NCBI RefSeq assembly: GCF_900177645.1
Contig: NZ_FXAO01000007.1
Coordinates: 310,241 to 374,240, forward strand
Length of the DNA: 64,000 nucleotides
Direction: 5' to 3'
Source of the DNA: Arenibacter troitsensis
GTDB taxonomy: Bacteria > Bacteroidota > Bacteroidia > Flavobacteriales > Flavobacteriaceae
Numbering within the stretch: position 1 is the first letter of the stretch; each line of letters starts with the position of its first letter. Both the position numbers and the translations under genes were made by a program. Under the pieces are notes generated by a model. The model was given only the letters and a program-made list of their open reading frames with translations. It did no database searches and was not told where the DNA came from. This document shows positions 35,664 to 45,302 of this stretch, in pieces.

Positions 35664-36623
35664 TTGATTGGGATAAAATTTTGGTCCTTTTTTGTGATAT
35701 CCATAATTTTTGGTTCTTTGCTTTGGGCCCAACAACAACCTCATGGGGTTGAGCCCTATACCATTGCTTCTACCTATCAAAAGTTAAAAGCCCAATACCC
35801 CTTTGTTGAACCAATAAGACCTTTGAGATCCAATAAAGTTAAAGCAAAAAAAAATGTAGTATACAAGGTGGACGGGACCAAAAAATTAAGGGCCGATATG
35901 TATTTTCCCAAATCAGGGAAAGATAAAGTATTTCCAGCGGTTTTATTGATTCATGGTGGGGGATGGATTACCGGGAGTAAGGAAAATTTAGGAGTAATGG
36001 CTCAGCATTTGGCACTACACGGCTATGTAGCCATTACGCTATCCTATACCCTAAGCAGGGAAGCACCATATCCGGCCAGTGTTTTGGATATTAAAACGGC
36101 AATATCATGGATGCGCGCCAACGCAGAAAAGTATTATTTGGATCCTGATAAGATCGCAATTATGGGAACCTCGGCTGGAGCCCAATTGGCAACCCTTGTG
36201 GGACTTACCCCTAATTCTGCCATTTATGAAAGGAAATCGCCTTTTTCAGATGAAGTGCAGGCCATTATCAATATTGATGGCATTGTATCCTTTGTTCATC
36301 CTGAAGCACATGAGGAAGGCAAATCGGCCGGAATATGGCTTGGAGGGTCTAGAACTGAAAATTGGAAAAATTGGAATGAAGCCTCCCCCTTGGGCTATGT
36401 AAACGGGAACTCGCCCCCAATACTTTTTGTCAATAGTGCACAAGCCCGTTTTCATGCGGGAAGAGATGATTTGGTGTCACTTTATAATGGCTATGGCATT
36501 TATAGCGAGGTGCATACCATTTTGGATAGTCCACATTCATTTTGGTTACTGCATCCTTGGTTCGGATCAACGCTGGGTTACACCCTTGGGTTTTTGGAGA
36601 GGGTCTTTGGTCCAGGTCAATGA
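35664..36623 (+). CDS. Secreted alpha/beta-hydrolase (esterase), TTG start
   Basis: A 319-residue carboxylesterase-type protein with a signal peptide (MIGIKFWSFFVISIIFGSLL, WAQ). It has the oxyanion motif LLIHGGGWITGSKEN (about 92-106), nucleophile elbow IMGTSAGAQLATL (Ser about 171) and a terminal His region SPHSFWLLHPW. This matches the lipase/acetyl-esterase group that removes acetyl or feruloyl groups from plant and algal polysaccharides. The only in-frame start able to give the signal peptide is TTG at 35664: an in-frame stop lies at 35655 and no ATG precedes the leader. It is convergent with the cytochrome/FG-GAP gene, 17 bp apart. Confidence 0.82.
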   Translation: MIGIKFWSFFVISIIFGSLLWAQQQPHGVEPYTIASTYQKLKAQYPFVEPIRPLRSNKVKAKKNVVYKVDGTKKLRADMYFPKSGKDKVFPAVLLIHGGGWITGSKENLGVMAQHLALHGYVAITLSYTLSREAPYPASVLDIKTAISWMRANAEKYYLDPDKIAIMGTSAGAQLATLVGLTPNSAIYERKSPFSDEVQAIINIDGIVSFVHPEAHEEGKSAGIWLGGSRTENWKNWNEASPLGYVNGNSPPILFVNSAQARFHAGRDDLVSLYNGYGIYSEVHTILDSPHSFWLLHPWFGSTLGYTLGFLERVFGPGQ

Positions 36624-36640
36624 AGGACGCTTTTAATGGA

Positions 36641-38221
36641 TCAGTCAAAATCCAACAACATTATAGTTGGGGACTTTTGGGCAAATTGCTGTGCCATTTC
36701 GCCTTTTGGGTCACCGTTGATGGCCATACCGGTAAAAGACCCTAAGAGCAATTCGGGAAAATTGTTTTGGTCAAAATCCGTTGGCTCCATGATGAGCCAT
36801 CTTCCTGAAGAAGCTTGTTCAAAAGTGCGAATATTGCACGTAATGGAATCGCCAACGCTTATGTTTTCAAGGTATATAAATCCCTCCTTGGGATTGCGTA
36901 ATAGATCCGGAAAGAAAGATATCATTGCAATGTCCTGGTCACCGTCTTTGTCAAAATCGTGATTAATGGCCTTGTAGGCACCATTTTGATGTTGAAAAAA
37001 AGCTTCTTTAAAATTGTTTTTGCCATCGTTGAGGTATATCCTTAGCCCATGATAGGGTTTTAAAAATCTTGAGAAATCGGCATTGTCGCCATTAACATAT
37101 ACAATATCGTCATGGCCATCCAGATTCCAATCTACCAGAGAAAAAGAGACTGAACCATAAGAGGGGGGGAATCTTAATAGCGTACTGGTGTTAAAATTAC
37201 CTTCGCCCAAATTATAGTGTACGTCTATTCTTTCATTGCCCTGAGACATTAAAACAACAATATCCGGCTGGCCGTCTTGGTTTAAATCCCTAATCTCCAC
37301 CGCAGCGGCACCGGGGTCCGAGGATAGTATTCTTTTTGAATATTCACCATTGGCTAGTTTTACAAAAAGGCTCAGTTTACCAGTGTGATTGCCATATTCA
37401 CAAACAATAATATCCTCTAAATGGTCTCCTGTTAAGTCCGCAAAGGTAGTTTGAACAGGCCTTTGCAGGTTTTTTAAGATACTCATAAAGCCACGGTATT
37501 CTTTTTCTCCCGGCCTTTTAAATATCTTTACAACACTTCCGGAGGGATTGTCAGTAGGCATAAATCCACCCATTAAAGTAGCAATAATGGTGTCGGATTT
37601 ACAATCCAAATATGAAATTGGGGAAGGCAGTGCCAGGGTGCTAACAGATTCTAGATTATGGTCCAAAATATTTATAGCGCTATAATCTGTTTTGGTATCC
37701 GCTACATATACCTCATTTAATTCGGGATTGTATTTAATTGCGGTGACCATTGGGGGCGAAACATGAAACTCAGGTACTTTTATTTTTAGTCCTTTGATTC
37801 CCATTCGTATTTTCTTATTTGGAACAATTAGGCTATCCGGGGCATTATTTTTATAATAATCTTGTATTAGGTTCCATTGACTTGGTGATAGGATAGGTTT
37901 TGGGGGAAATATATTTTGCCCCTCTACCAATATGCCTCCTTGATTGGTTTCAATTAGGCTTTGTCTACTTACGTCAGCATATATTCCCATTCTATGCCCC
38001 ATTTGGGGCATCACCCCTAATTGCCACGTCTTTTTATCCAATAATTCCGGCTCTGGAAAAACATGACAGCCTGCGCAATGGTTCTTTGCCAAGGTTTCTG
38101 CACTAATCCCTTCTGCCCCATTATGATTTAAGACCTCATTGGGGGTAGCCTCCGGTTTTCCTTTGCAGGAGAAGAGTAGTATTTGAAGGCAGCCCAGTAT
38201 AACATAGAAGGTATATCGCAT
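36641..38221 (-). CDS. Lipoprotein with cytochrome c motif and FG-GAP/VCBS repeats
   Basis: A 526-residue lipoprotein (lipobox LQILLFSC, Cys about 19). A c-type haem motif CAGCH (about 50-54, in KNHCAGCHVFPEPELLDK) is followed by a short cytochrome-like domain to about 130. The rest forms a propeller of FG-GAP/VCBS repeats with Asp-rich calcium loops: DLTGDHLEDII, DLNQDGQPDIV, DWNLDGHDDIV, DFDKDGDQDIA, DFDQNNFPEL. Such proteins accompany polysaccharide loci in Bacteroidota, but their role is unknown; redox chemistry on a sugar or electron supply to a partner is conjecture. It ends 17 bp from the convergent esterase and has no obvious operon partner. Confidence 0.82.
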   Translation of the reverse strand: MRYTFYVILGCLQILLFSCKGKPEATPNEVLNHNGAEGISAETLAKNHCAGCHVFPEPELLDKKTWQLGVMPQMGHRMGIYADVSRQSLIETNQGGILVEGQNIFPPKPILSPSQWNLIQDYYKNNAPDSLIVPNKKIRMGIKGLKIKVPEFHVSPPMVTAIKYNPELNEVYVADTKTDYSAINILDHNLESVSTLALPSPISYLDCKSDTIIATLMGGFMPTDNPSGSVVKIFKRPGEKEYRGFMSILKNLQRPVQTTFADLTGDHLEDIIVCEYGNHTGKLSLFVKLANGEYSKRILSSDPGAAAVEIRDLNQDGQPDIVVLMSQGNERIDVHYNLGEGNFNTSTLLRFPPSYGSVSFSLVDWNLDGHDDIVYVNGDNADFSRFLKPYHGLRIYLNDGKNNFKEAFFQHQNGAYKAINHDFDKDGDQDIAMISFFPDLLRNPKEGFIYLENISVGDSITCNIRTFEQASSGRWLIMEPTDFDQNNFPELLLGSFTGMAINGDPKGEMAQQFAQKSPTIMLLDFD

Positions 38222-38350
38222 AGGAGGTATCAGTGAGAATGTATTTCATATAAAAATGCAACAATTTCGGTACTTTTAAAAGATTTTTTTCAAAAGTTGA
38301 ACATCTTTTTCATTAATGATGGGAGTATATTATGTTCATATATTTTACAA

Positions 38351-38390
38351 ATAAAAAAGGGGAGAATTTTATCTCCCCTTTAACAACTTT
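38351..38390 (-). terminator. Rho-independent terminator of the locus-B susC-susD unit
   Basis: AAAGGGGAGA (38356-38365) pairs with TCTCCCCTTT (38372-38381) around a 6-nt loop. On the minus strand the stem is followed by TTTTTTAT. It lies about 30 bp beyond the susD stop. Confidence 0.85.
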
Positions 38391-38414
38391 ATTATGCCAT
38401 AGATTCAAAATAAG

Positions 38415-39977
38415 TTAATATCCAGGGTTTTGTACTAGCTTGGGATTCTTGTCCAAGGCTGTTTGCGGTAATGGGAAAATGGTATTATGGGCATCGAGCT
38501 CATAAAACGTAAGATTGGGCGAATATTGTGCAATCCTGTCCAACAAGGCCTGATCTGGTGTAAATACATCTCCATTATCGTCGTACATGGTAGGGACCGT
38601 ATACGTGGCATATGCCGTTTTATTAGTGATTAATTTGCCCTGTCTTACCAATTCTTCATAGTCCTGTCCTTCAAAACATAGTTCTTTTCTAAATTCGAGA
38701 TAAATAGCTTCTCTTAGTTCTTCCTTGGTCAATCCTGATAAGTCGTCCAAACCTGCCCTTTCACGTACCCTGTTTACATATTGATAGGCATTTCCAGGGC
38801 CCTCATCTTCGTTGGTAGCTTCGGCTGCGGTCAATAGAACATCTGCAAATCGCAAAACTTTTATGTTATAGGCCATTCCGTCTCCAACTTTGTTATCAGG
38901 ATCCCTGTATTTGTTTATATGGGGTAGTGGGTAGGTGTTTTCCTGCCATTGTACCAGTTCCCCTCCACCGTTCAATTTAGGAAATTCGGTCAGCCAAGTA
39001 GCGGCCTTTCTTTTATCGTTTTCCTCAAATTGATTGAACCACCAAAGGCTACCGATTATAGTACCCCACTGTCCTGGGCCATAACCATTGTTATTGGGTT
39101 CATAATTGTTGCCCAAGGCATGACCTTGGGGAGCAATACCGTTGTATTGGACTTCAAATACACTTTCCACGTTGTTGTCCACGTCGCCATTGCCCATCCA
39201 CCAATTGTCTTTTGGATCTTCCATAAGATCAAGACCACTGGGAGAATTTATAACCGCAATAGCATTGGTTTTGGCATTGCCCCAATCTTTTAAATAAAGT
39301 TGGACTTTGGCCAAGAGTCCCTGTGCGGCTTCTTTGGATGCCCTTCCAATGTTGTTGCCGGAATATGAAGATAGAATGGGTAAAGCGTCCATGGCCTCAG
39401 TAAGGTCTTTAACAATTTGGGCATATACTTCTGCCTCAGTATTTCTTGCAACTTGTAGCTCTGTAATGTCAGATGACTTGGTTTCTGTTAAAATTAAGGG
39501 CACGCCTCCCCATCTTCTTACCATATTAAAATAGGTCAGTGCCCGTAAAAATTTGGCCTCCCCTATAATTCTTGATTTAAGGGTTTCGTCCATTTCAATA
39601 TCCGGCACGTGGTCAATTACGGCATTGGCGCGGTTAACGGCTTGCCAGACTGCTCCCCAAATCGCAATATTATAGCGTGGGCTTTTTACCATACCGGCAT
39701 CATTGAGTTGAATTATTTCAGCCCTGTCCGAAGTAGTACCAAGGCGTGTAAAGACCCCATCGGAAGCCAATGCGCTCGATGTCATCCAATACCTGGAATA
39801 GTAATCGTTTACCCTCAAAGCCGCATAGGCTCCGTTTACTGCGGATTCGGCATCTTGAGCCGTTTGATAAAAGTTTACCGGCGAAATGGAATCCTTAGGA
39901 ATCTCATCTAGATAATCAGAGCATGCGCCTGCAAGTATTGCAATGCCTAATAGTATTAAGAATTTTAAATTTTTCAT
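38415..39977 (-). CDS. SusD-family glycan-binding lipoprotein (locus B)
   Basis: A 520-residue surface lipoprotein (lipobox AILAGAC, Cys about 19) with the classic SusD start DYLDEIPKDSISPVNFYQTA, helical TPR-like body and C-terminal signature (RKELCFEGQDYEELVRQGKL, FPLPQTALDKNPKLVQNPGY). It pairs with the SusC 16 bp upstream and likely captures pectic or rhamnogalacturonan oligosaccharides, as judged by its neighbours. It ends the two-gene unit, with a terminator directly after. Confidence 0.95.
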   Translation of the reverse strand: MKNLKFLILLGIAILAGACSDYLDEIPKDSISPVNFYQTAQDAESAVNGAYAALRVNDYYSRYWMTSSALASDGVFTRLGTTSDRAEIIQLNDAGMVKSPRYNIAIWGAVWQAVNRANAVIDHVPDIEMDETLKSRIIGEAKFLRALTYFNMVRRWGGVPLILTETKSSDITELQVARNTEAEVYAQIVKDLTEAMDALPILSSYSGNNIGRASKEAAQGLLAKVQLYLKDWGNAKTNAIAVINSPSGLDLMEDPKDNWWMGNGDVDNNVESVFEVQYNGIAPQGHALGNNYEPNNNGYGPGQWGTIIGSLWWFNQFEENDKRKAATWLTEFPKLNGGGELVQWQENTYPLPHINKYRDPDNKVGDGMAYNIKVLRFADVLLTAAEATNEDEGPGNAYQYVNRVRERAGLDDLSGLTKEELREAIYLEFRKELCFEGQDYEELVRQGKLITNKTAYATYTVPTMYDDNGDVFTPDQALLDRIAQYSPNLTFYELDAHNTIFPLPQTALDKNPKLVQNPGY

Positions 39978-39993
39978 ATCGTTAATTTTTTTA

Positions 39994-42900
39994 TTAGAAG
40001 TCGAGTTTCAGTCCCATTAAAACGGTCTTGGCCAATGGGTAAGAGCTTATATCCCATCCAAAGGATCCCCTTACATTGGCACGCCCGTTGGTGTCCGGGT
40101 TATAGCCTTTATAATCCGTTATCGTGAACAAGTTTTGACCGGTAACATATATAGAGGCATTTGCGTTGCCCAATAGGCCTTTGGGCAACTCATAATTAAG
40201 TGTAATTTCCCTCATTCTTAGATAGCTAGCGTCTTCTAGGAAAAAGTCAGAATCCCCAATACTGGCAGAACCTCCTATGGAAGGCGGAGTTTGGATGGGT
40301 GTAGGCCATAGGGCATCCGGGTTGCTAGGAGTCCAATAATCCCCAACTTCCGCCAAAACGTTTTGGCCTCGGGTAACACTAGAATTAAACCTTCTCATGG
40401 AGTTGTATACAAGTCCACCCTTCTGGCCTTGCAAAAAGAATCTTAGTTCTAGATTCTTATAGGATATGGTGGAATTGATCCCATAGGTAAAATCGGCATG
40501 TGGACTACCAAGTACAGTTCGGTCGTCTGTATTTATCTGACCGTCGTTGTTCACATCCACATATCTGGTCATCCCAGGTATAACACCTGGTCTTAGGGAT
40601 TGTTCCGCGTCGGCCTCTGCCTGGGAACGATAAAGCCCATCTGTTTTGTAGCCAAAGAAAACGCCCACTGGTTCTCCAACGGTTACATAAGACCGTGGGG
40701 TAGCACCGGCAAATGTAGGTTGGGCTATTTCATAGGATTGATCTCCCTCTCCTACTTCTGAGGCGGATCCCAAGGAAGTAATCTCATTTTTGTTTTGGGA
40801 AATGTTAAATCCAAGATCCCACTTAAAGTCATCATTTTGAACAACAGCTCCATTTAGGGTGAGTTCCCAGCCAATATTTTCCATCTCCCCTAGATTCTGA
40901 ACGGAAGGATCTAGGATTCCGGATGTTTCTGGAAGATTAACCTCTAGCAATAGGTCTTCGGTCTTTTTAATATAGTAATCAAATGAGGCATTAAACCTGC
41001 CGCGTAGCAGGGAGGCATCCAGACCCATATTGGTTTGGCTTGTTATTTCCCATGTTAGGCCTGGCACTGCAACACGTAAGGGAGCAAATCCACTAACAAT
41101 GGTACCATCCCCAAAATTATAAGGGTCGGCTTGTAAAAGGGCCAAGGATCTATAAGTGGGCAATTCCTGATTACCAACCTGGCCCCATCCTACCCTTACT
41201 TTTAAATTATCAAAGAAATCCGATTCGGCCATGAAATTTTCGTTGGAAATCCTCCATGCCCCAGCCACAGATGGGAAAAAGGCCCATTTGTTTCCTTCTG
41301 CAAATTTAGATGACCCATCCCTACGTCCTGTTACGGTAAGTAGGTAACGGTCCTTGTAATTATAGTTTATCCTTCCTAGAAAGGACATAATACTAAATTC
41401 GGCATATTGAGAATCAACTGCGGGTGCCACCGATCCCGCACCCAAGTCATAAGGCCCTGTTATGTCCGTTGCAAATCCACTAGCCGTTATCAACCTGTAT
41501 TCTTCGGTTTCCTGTTGTACCGTAAAACCAGCCAATGCCTGTAAATTGTGATCTCCAAAATCTTTATTGTAATTTAAGGTGTTCTCGTTTAATAGTGACG
41601 TTCTATTCACCGAGCTAACATTGGCAGTATTGATGGGGTTAACAGCATCGAATAGGGAAGTTCTATAGACATGTCTGTCTCGGTTCTCCAAGTCGGCCCC
41701 AATGCTAACCCTAAATTTTAAATCGTCCAATAATTCATATTCCCCAAATAAGGAGCCTAGGATTCTGGTGTTAACACTTTCATCGGAAAATTCATTGATG
41801 AATGCGAGAGGGTTTCGTGTTCCCTGTGCATCCGGAACCGTGGAGGGCATATCGTTAAGTACAGAGTAGGTGCCATCGGGCTGATAAACAGGTAGTATTG
41901 GCGCCATCTGTAAGGCAGTGGCCGTTATACTGTTGGTGGCTTCACCTTCTGTCTCGGCGGCATTATTAATAGATCGGGATACATTTAAAGAATTGCCAAA
42001 TTTTAGTCGGTCACTGGCATTGATGTCCAAGTTGACCCTTAAGGAATACCGAGTAAAATCCGATCCTTTTATAATACCTTCCTGATCAAAAACAGCCCCG
42101 GATAAACTATATTGTATGGCTTCAGAACCTCCGTTTATCCCAATTTGGTGATTCTGGATCAAGGCACTCCTGAAGATTAGATCTTGCCAATCCGTATCGT
42201 TGGCCGGAGCACTGCTAAAAACAACAGGATCTGGAGTAGGACTATTGGCCGCCGCTTCATTGTATATATTTTGATATTGCTCGGCGTTCATCATATCAAT
42301 TTTATTACTTATGGTCTGTATACCGGCATAACCATTATAAGAGATTCTAGGGAGGCCTTTTTTTCCTCTTTTTGTGGTGATAAGAATAACGCCATTGGCT
42401 CCCCTTACCCCATATATGGCGGCAGCAGAAGCATCCTTAAGCACTTCTATCGATTCAATGTCGGATGGATTTAGTGCTGCAAGCGGGTTTTGGTTTACCG
42501 TATAGTCCGTTCCTGTACTACTATCCAACCCCCTGCCGGCACTGGTAGCGAATTGGGATTGTCCGGTTACTGGAAAACCATCAATTACGTATAAGGGTTC
42601 GCTACCATTTAAAATAGAAGTAGTACCCCTAATCTTTACACTTATGCCACCTCCAGGGGCACCAGAATTGTTGGTAATGTTTACACCGGCTACCCTTCCT
42701 TGTAAACCTTGTTCCATGGAGGTTATGGGTGCTGCGTTTAGCTCTTCTGAGGAGAGGGATCCTACCGAACCTGTAAGATCACTTTTTTTCTGAGTACCAT
42801 AACCAACAACAACAACCTCCTCGAGTTGGCTGGCATCTTCCAATAAACTTATGTTAATTTTAGATTGCCCGCCAACCGCTATTTCTTGGGTCTTGAAACC

Positions 42901-43137
42901 AATATACCTAAATACCAGAATGTCCGAGCTTTTGGCATCAATGGTATAGTTTCCATCGAAATCCGTTGCGGTTCCCGTCGTGGTATTTTTTATTATTACC
43001 GATACTCCTGGTAAGGGGGTGCCGGTTTCATCGGAAACGGTCCCTGTTACGGTGGTGGCGTCCTGCGCAAATATGGGCAGGCATAATATTACCCCAAATA
43101 GAAGGAAATAATATTTCATTTTCTTTTTTGTTTTCAT
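39994..43137 (-). CDS. SusC-type TonB-dependent transporter without STN domain (locus B)
   Basis: A transporter of 1,047 residues from the ATG at 43137, preferred over the in-frame start at 43179 because it opens the signal peptide (MKTKKKMKYYFLLFGVILCL, then PIFAQ). Order: carboxypeptidase-regulatory-like domain (TVTGTVSDETGTPLPGVSVI), LEEVVVVGYGTQ, plug (VKIRGTTSILNGSEPLYVID, IESIEVLKDASAAAIYGVRG, ANGVILITTKRGKKG) and a barrel ending SYPLAKTVLMGLKLDF. The absence of an STN domain means it does not signal through FecR, in contrast with locus A; two LacI-type palindromes upstream suggest repressor control instead. Confidence 0.95.
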   Translation of the reverse strand: MKTKKKMKYYFLLFGVILCLPIFAQDATTVTGTVSDETGTPLPGVSVIIKNTTTGTATDFDGNYTIDAKSSDILVFRYIGFKTQEIAVGGQSKINISLLEDASQLEEVVVVGYGTQKKSDLTGSVGSLSSEELNAAPITSMEQGLQGRVAGVNITNNSGAPGGGISVKIRGTTSILNGSEPLYVIDGFPVTGQSQFATSAGRGLDSSTGTDYTVNQNPLAALNPSDIESIEVLKDASAAAIYGVRGANGVILITTKRGKKGLPRISYNGYAGIQTISNKIDMMNAEQYQNIYNEAAANSPTPDPVVFSSAPANDTDWQDLIFRSALIQNHQIGINGGSEAIQYSLSGAVFDQEGIIKGSDFTRYSLRVNLDINASDRLKFGNSLNVSRSINNAAETEGEATNSITATALQMAPILPVYQPDGTYSVLNDMPSTVPDAQGTRNPLAFINEFSDESVNTRILGSLFGEYELLDDLKFRVSIGADLENRDRHVYRTSLFDAVNPINTANVSSVNRTSLLNENTLNYNKDFGDHNLQALAGFTVQQETEEYRLITASGFATDITGPYDLGAGSVAPAVDSQYAEFSIMSFLGRINYNYKDRYLLTVTGRRDGSSKFAEGNKWAFFPSVAGAWRISNENFMAESDFFDNLKVRVGWGQVGNQELPTYRSLALLQADPYNFGDGTIVSGFAPLRVAVPGLTWEITSQTNMGLDASLLRGRFNASFDYYIKKTEDLLLEVNLPETSGILDPSVQNLGEMENIGWELTLNGAVVQNDDFKWDLGFNISQNKNEITSLGSASEVGEGDQSYEIAQPTFAGATPRSYVTVGEPVGVFFGYKTDGLYRSQAEADAEQSLRPGVIPGMTRYVDVNNDGQINTDDRTVLGSPHADFTYGINSTISYKNLELRFFLQGQKGGLVYNSMRRFNSSVTRGQNVLAEVGDYWTPSNPDALWPTPIQTPPSIGGSASIGDSDFFLEDASYLRMREITLNYELPKGLLGNANASIYVTGQNLFTITDYKGYNPDTNGRANVRGSFGWDISSYPLAKTVLMGLKLDF

Positions 43138-43240
43138 ACGAATGTGTTTAGTTGAAGTTATGTTTAAATTAATTTCCAATTGTTCTGATAGTAGTAGTTT
43201 TTAGCCGTCATTTTTTCTTTTTTTTAGTTTTGAATAATTT

Positions 43241-43256
43241 ATACAATCGATTGTAT
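43241..43256 (-). promoter_or_regulatory. LacI-type operator 1 upstream of susC (locus B)
   Basis: ATACAATCGATTGTAT, a perfect 16-bp palindrome, ends 104 bp before the susC ATG. Confidence 0.8.
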
Positions 43257-43328
43257 TTTTACTGTCGTTTACTCTTTTGGGGCATAATTTCAACTATGAA
43301 AAAATATACAAATAGTCCGTCGAACTTT

Positions 43329-43342
43329 TGTAATCGATTACA
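43329..43342 (-). promoter_or_regulatory. LacI-type operator 2 upstream of susC (locus B)
   Basis: TGTAATCGATTACA, a perfect 14-bp palindrome, 86 bp centre-to-centre from operator 1 (about eight helical turns), which would allow looping by a tetrameric or paired dimeric repressor. Confidence 0.8.
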
Positions 43343-43916
43343 CTAAAGTAATTAAAATATGATATTATACAAAGAATTTGAAAAAAAATGAGCAATAATT
43401 TTGATGATTAGATAATAATCATCCATTAAAAATAGGATTATAGCAGGCCAGAAGCCTTGTTTTTAAAGGGATTTTACGATTTTACTAGGCTAAGCCTTTT
43501 ACAAAGTCCAATATTTTTTTTGGGGGGACATATTTAAAGAAAAATTCCAATTTTTTTTACAAAAGTCATGGCAATCCATATATGGGAAACTTATAGCTCC
43601 TAGAAGCTAGTGTCTTTGCCAATGGCTTTACAAGAAGCAACATGAATGGTGAAGTAGCCTTAAAGCCAATGGAGAAAATACAAGAAAATGACTCTAGGAT
43701 TTTTCATTATCAAAGTAATCCTTCAAATGCAACCATGGTAGAGGGCATTTTTTATATCCCCCTAGGAAACTAGGGTTTACTTTGATCCAATTCAATCATT
43801 TCTGCTAGGTATATTATTTAGTATTCTATTTTTTTGAGGTCGTTTTTAGATGTTTTGCATCTATTAAAACCACTGGTCCTTAAGGATAAAAAATAAAAAT
43901 AGGTATTTAGTGATAT

Positions 43917-45284
43917 TTAGTTTTTTACTTTCAATTGCAGGGAACTGTCGTTTATCTCAAAGTCATTATTTTTCAACAATTGGATTATTTCAGCTCCCGC
44001 CAACATTACTGGACCATAACCATGTGCTGCGAACACATTGATGGGTCTGAAATAATAGAATGCAGGATCAAAACCCATTCCTGTACCTACACAAGTCCCT
44101 TCAACCTGTCCTTTGGCGTTTACCTTTGTGGCAACCGCATTCCATCCCAACAATGCCACTGGGGAATAAGCCAAACTGTCAATATACCCTCTATTGATTG
44201 CCCTTGCTATGGCATAGGTGTAGATTGCCGTTGCGGAGGTTTCCAAATACGTATCGTTCCGGTCTATCAGTTGGTGCCAAAACCCTGTTCCATTTTGATA
44301 GCGGGCCAATCCTTTGATATGATCCTGCAGTTGTGTTAATACCAAGGTATAACCAGGATGGCTCTTAGGCAATACTTCCAGCAATTCAACCATGGTCATT
44401 ACGGCCCAACCGTTGGCTCTTGCCCAATGATATTGTGGGTGATCTTCCATAGCCATTACCCAGCCGTGCATGTATAATCCATTCGCTTTATTAAACATTC
44501 TTTCGGAAAATTGGGCAACTTGCTTTACTGCATCATCAAAATATTTCACCTCTCCGGTAAGTTTCCCCATTTGGGCCAATGCCGGAACACTCATAAAAAG
44601 ATCATCTAGCCATAAAGTGTTGGGTTGGGGTCTGTTCCTGGCTAGTGTTCCGTCGGAAAACCTAAATTCCCTATGGCTTATATAATCTATAAAATTATCG
44701 ATCAACGGTCTTAGGTCGGCTTTAAGGCCTGCCCTTTCCACTTTTATCATGGCTGCACAAATTGCACCGGCATCATCCAAAGCATGGGGATCAAGAACGG
44801 ATGATATGGGAGAAGGGAAATCTTTGTTTTTCCTAAGCTGTTCTTTATAAAAGGGGGCAATATCCGCTATGAGCTTAATTCTCTTGTTGGTATAGTTGGC
44901 ATATTTTGGGTTGCCGGTAGCTTCCGTGGCCAAAAGCATTCCAGCATAGGTAACTCCCCATTCGTAACTGGTAAGTCGGAATGCACCAGGTGCAAAAATG
45001 GTGTTTTCGTCCAGTTTTTTTAGATTGGATATTTCTTGATTGGATTTACTGTCAACCAATTTGGCAGGGGTTGATGCATCCAGAAAATTATAGACCCTGT
45101 CTAGGGTCACTGTGATTTCCTCTATGGTTTTGGCTCCGTAGGGCGTGGGATAATCGGGCTGCAGCAAATGCAATGGGGTTGTTACATCATTGGCAGGCTC
45201 TTGTGCCATTATTGCTGTTTGAACAGTTACTGCCAATAACACTATTGCCAATTTTTTGAGATTTGTATATTTAGATATATCCAT
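43917..45284 (-). CDS. GH105-type unsaturated glycuronyl hydrolase, secreted
   Basis: An enzyme of 455 residues from the ATG at 45284 (preferred over a TTG at 45302), with a signal peptide (KLAIVLLAVTVQTAIMAQ). Landmarks of the alpha6/alpha6 barrel: SYEWGVTYAGMLLATEATGN, TLWLDDLFMSVPALAQMGKL, YMHGWVMAMEDHPQYHWARA, NGWAVMTMVELLEVLPKSHP, YLETSATAIYTYAIARAINR and the C-terminal YYFRPINVFAAHGYGPVMLA. It is longer than the other two GH105 proteins, with an N-terminal extension. It lies 18 bp after the DUF4861 gene, repeating the DUF4861-GH105 order seen at 32701-34965. Confidence 0.88.
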   Translation of the reverse strand: MDISKYTNLKKLAIVLLAVTVQTAIMAQEPANDVTTPLHLLQPDYPTPYGAKTIEEITVTLDRVYNFLDASTPAKLVDSKSNQEISNLKKLDENTIFAPGAFRLTSYEWGVTYAGMLLATEATGNPKYANYTNKRIKLIADIAPFYKEQLRKNKDFPSPISSVLDPHALDDAGAICAAMIKVERAGLKADLRPLIDNFIDYISHREFRFSDGTLARNRPQPNTLWLDDLFMSVPALAQMGKLTGEVKYFDDAVKQVAQFSERMFNKANGLYMHGWVMAMEDHPQYHWARANGWAVMTMVELLEVLPKSHPGYTLVLTQLQDHIKGLARYQNGTGFWHQLIDRNDTYLETSATAIYTYAIARAINRGYIDSLAYSPVALLGWNAVATKVNAKGQVEGTCVGTGMGFDPAFYYFRPINVFAAHGYGPVMLAGAEIIQLLKNNDFEINDSSLQLKVKN

Positions 45285-45302
45285 TTCTTTTTCGGGCTTC
45301 AA

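Larger units (their letters stand above)
43138..43916. other. Intergenic control region upstream of susC (locus B)
   Basis: About 780 bp with two operator palindromes (43241-43256, 43329-43342), a likely susC promoter between or beside them, and no convincing gene. A plus-strand frame of 43 residues (43642-43773, starting MNGEVALKPMEKIQENDSRI) has no recognisable relative and I do not call it. Confidence 0.5.

Noticed and set aside
43138..43179. Upstream start for the locus-B SusC at 43179
   Set aside because: The added residues hide the signal peptide that starts cleanly at 43137.
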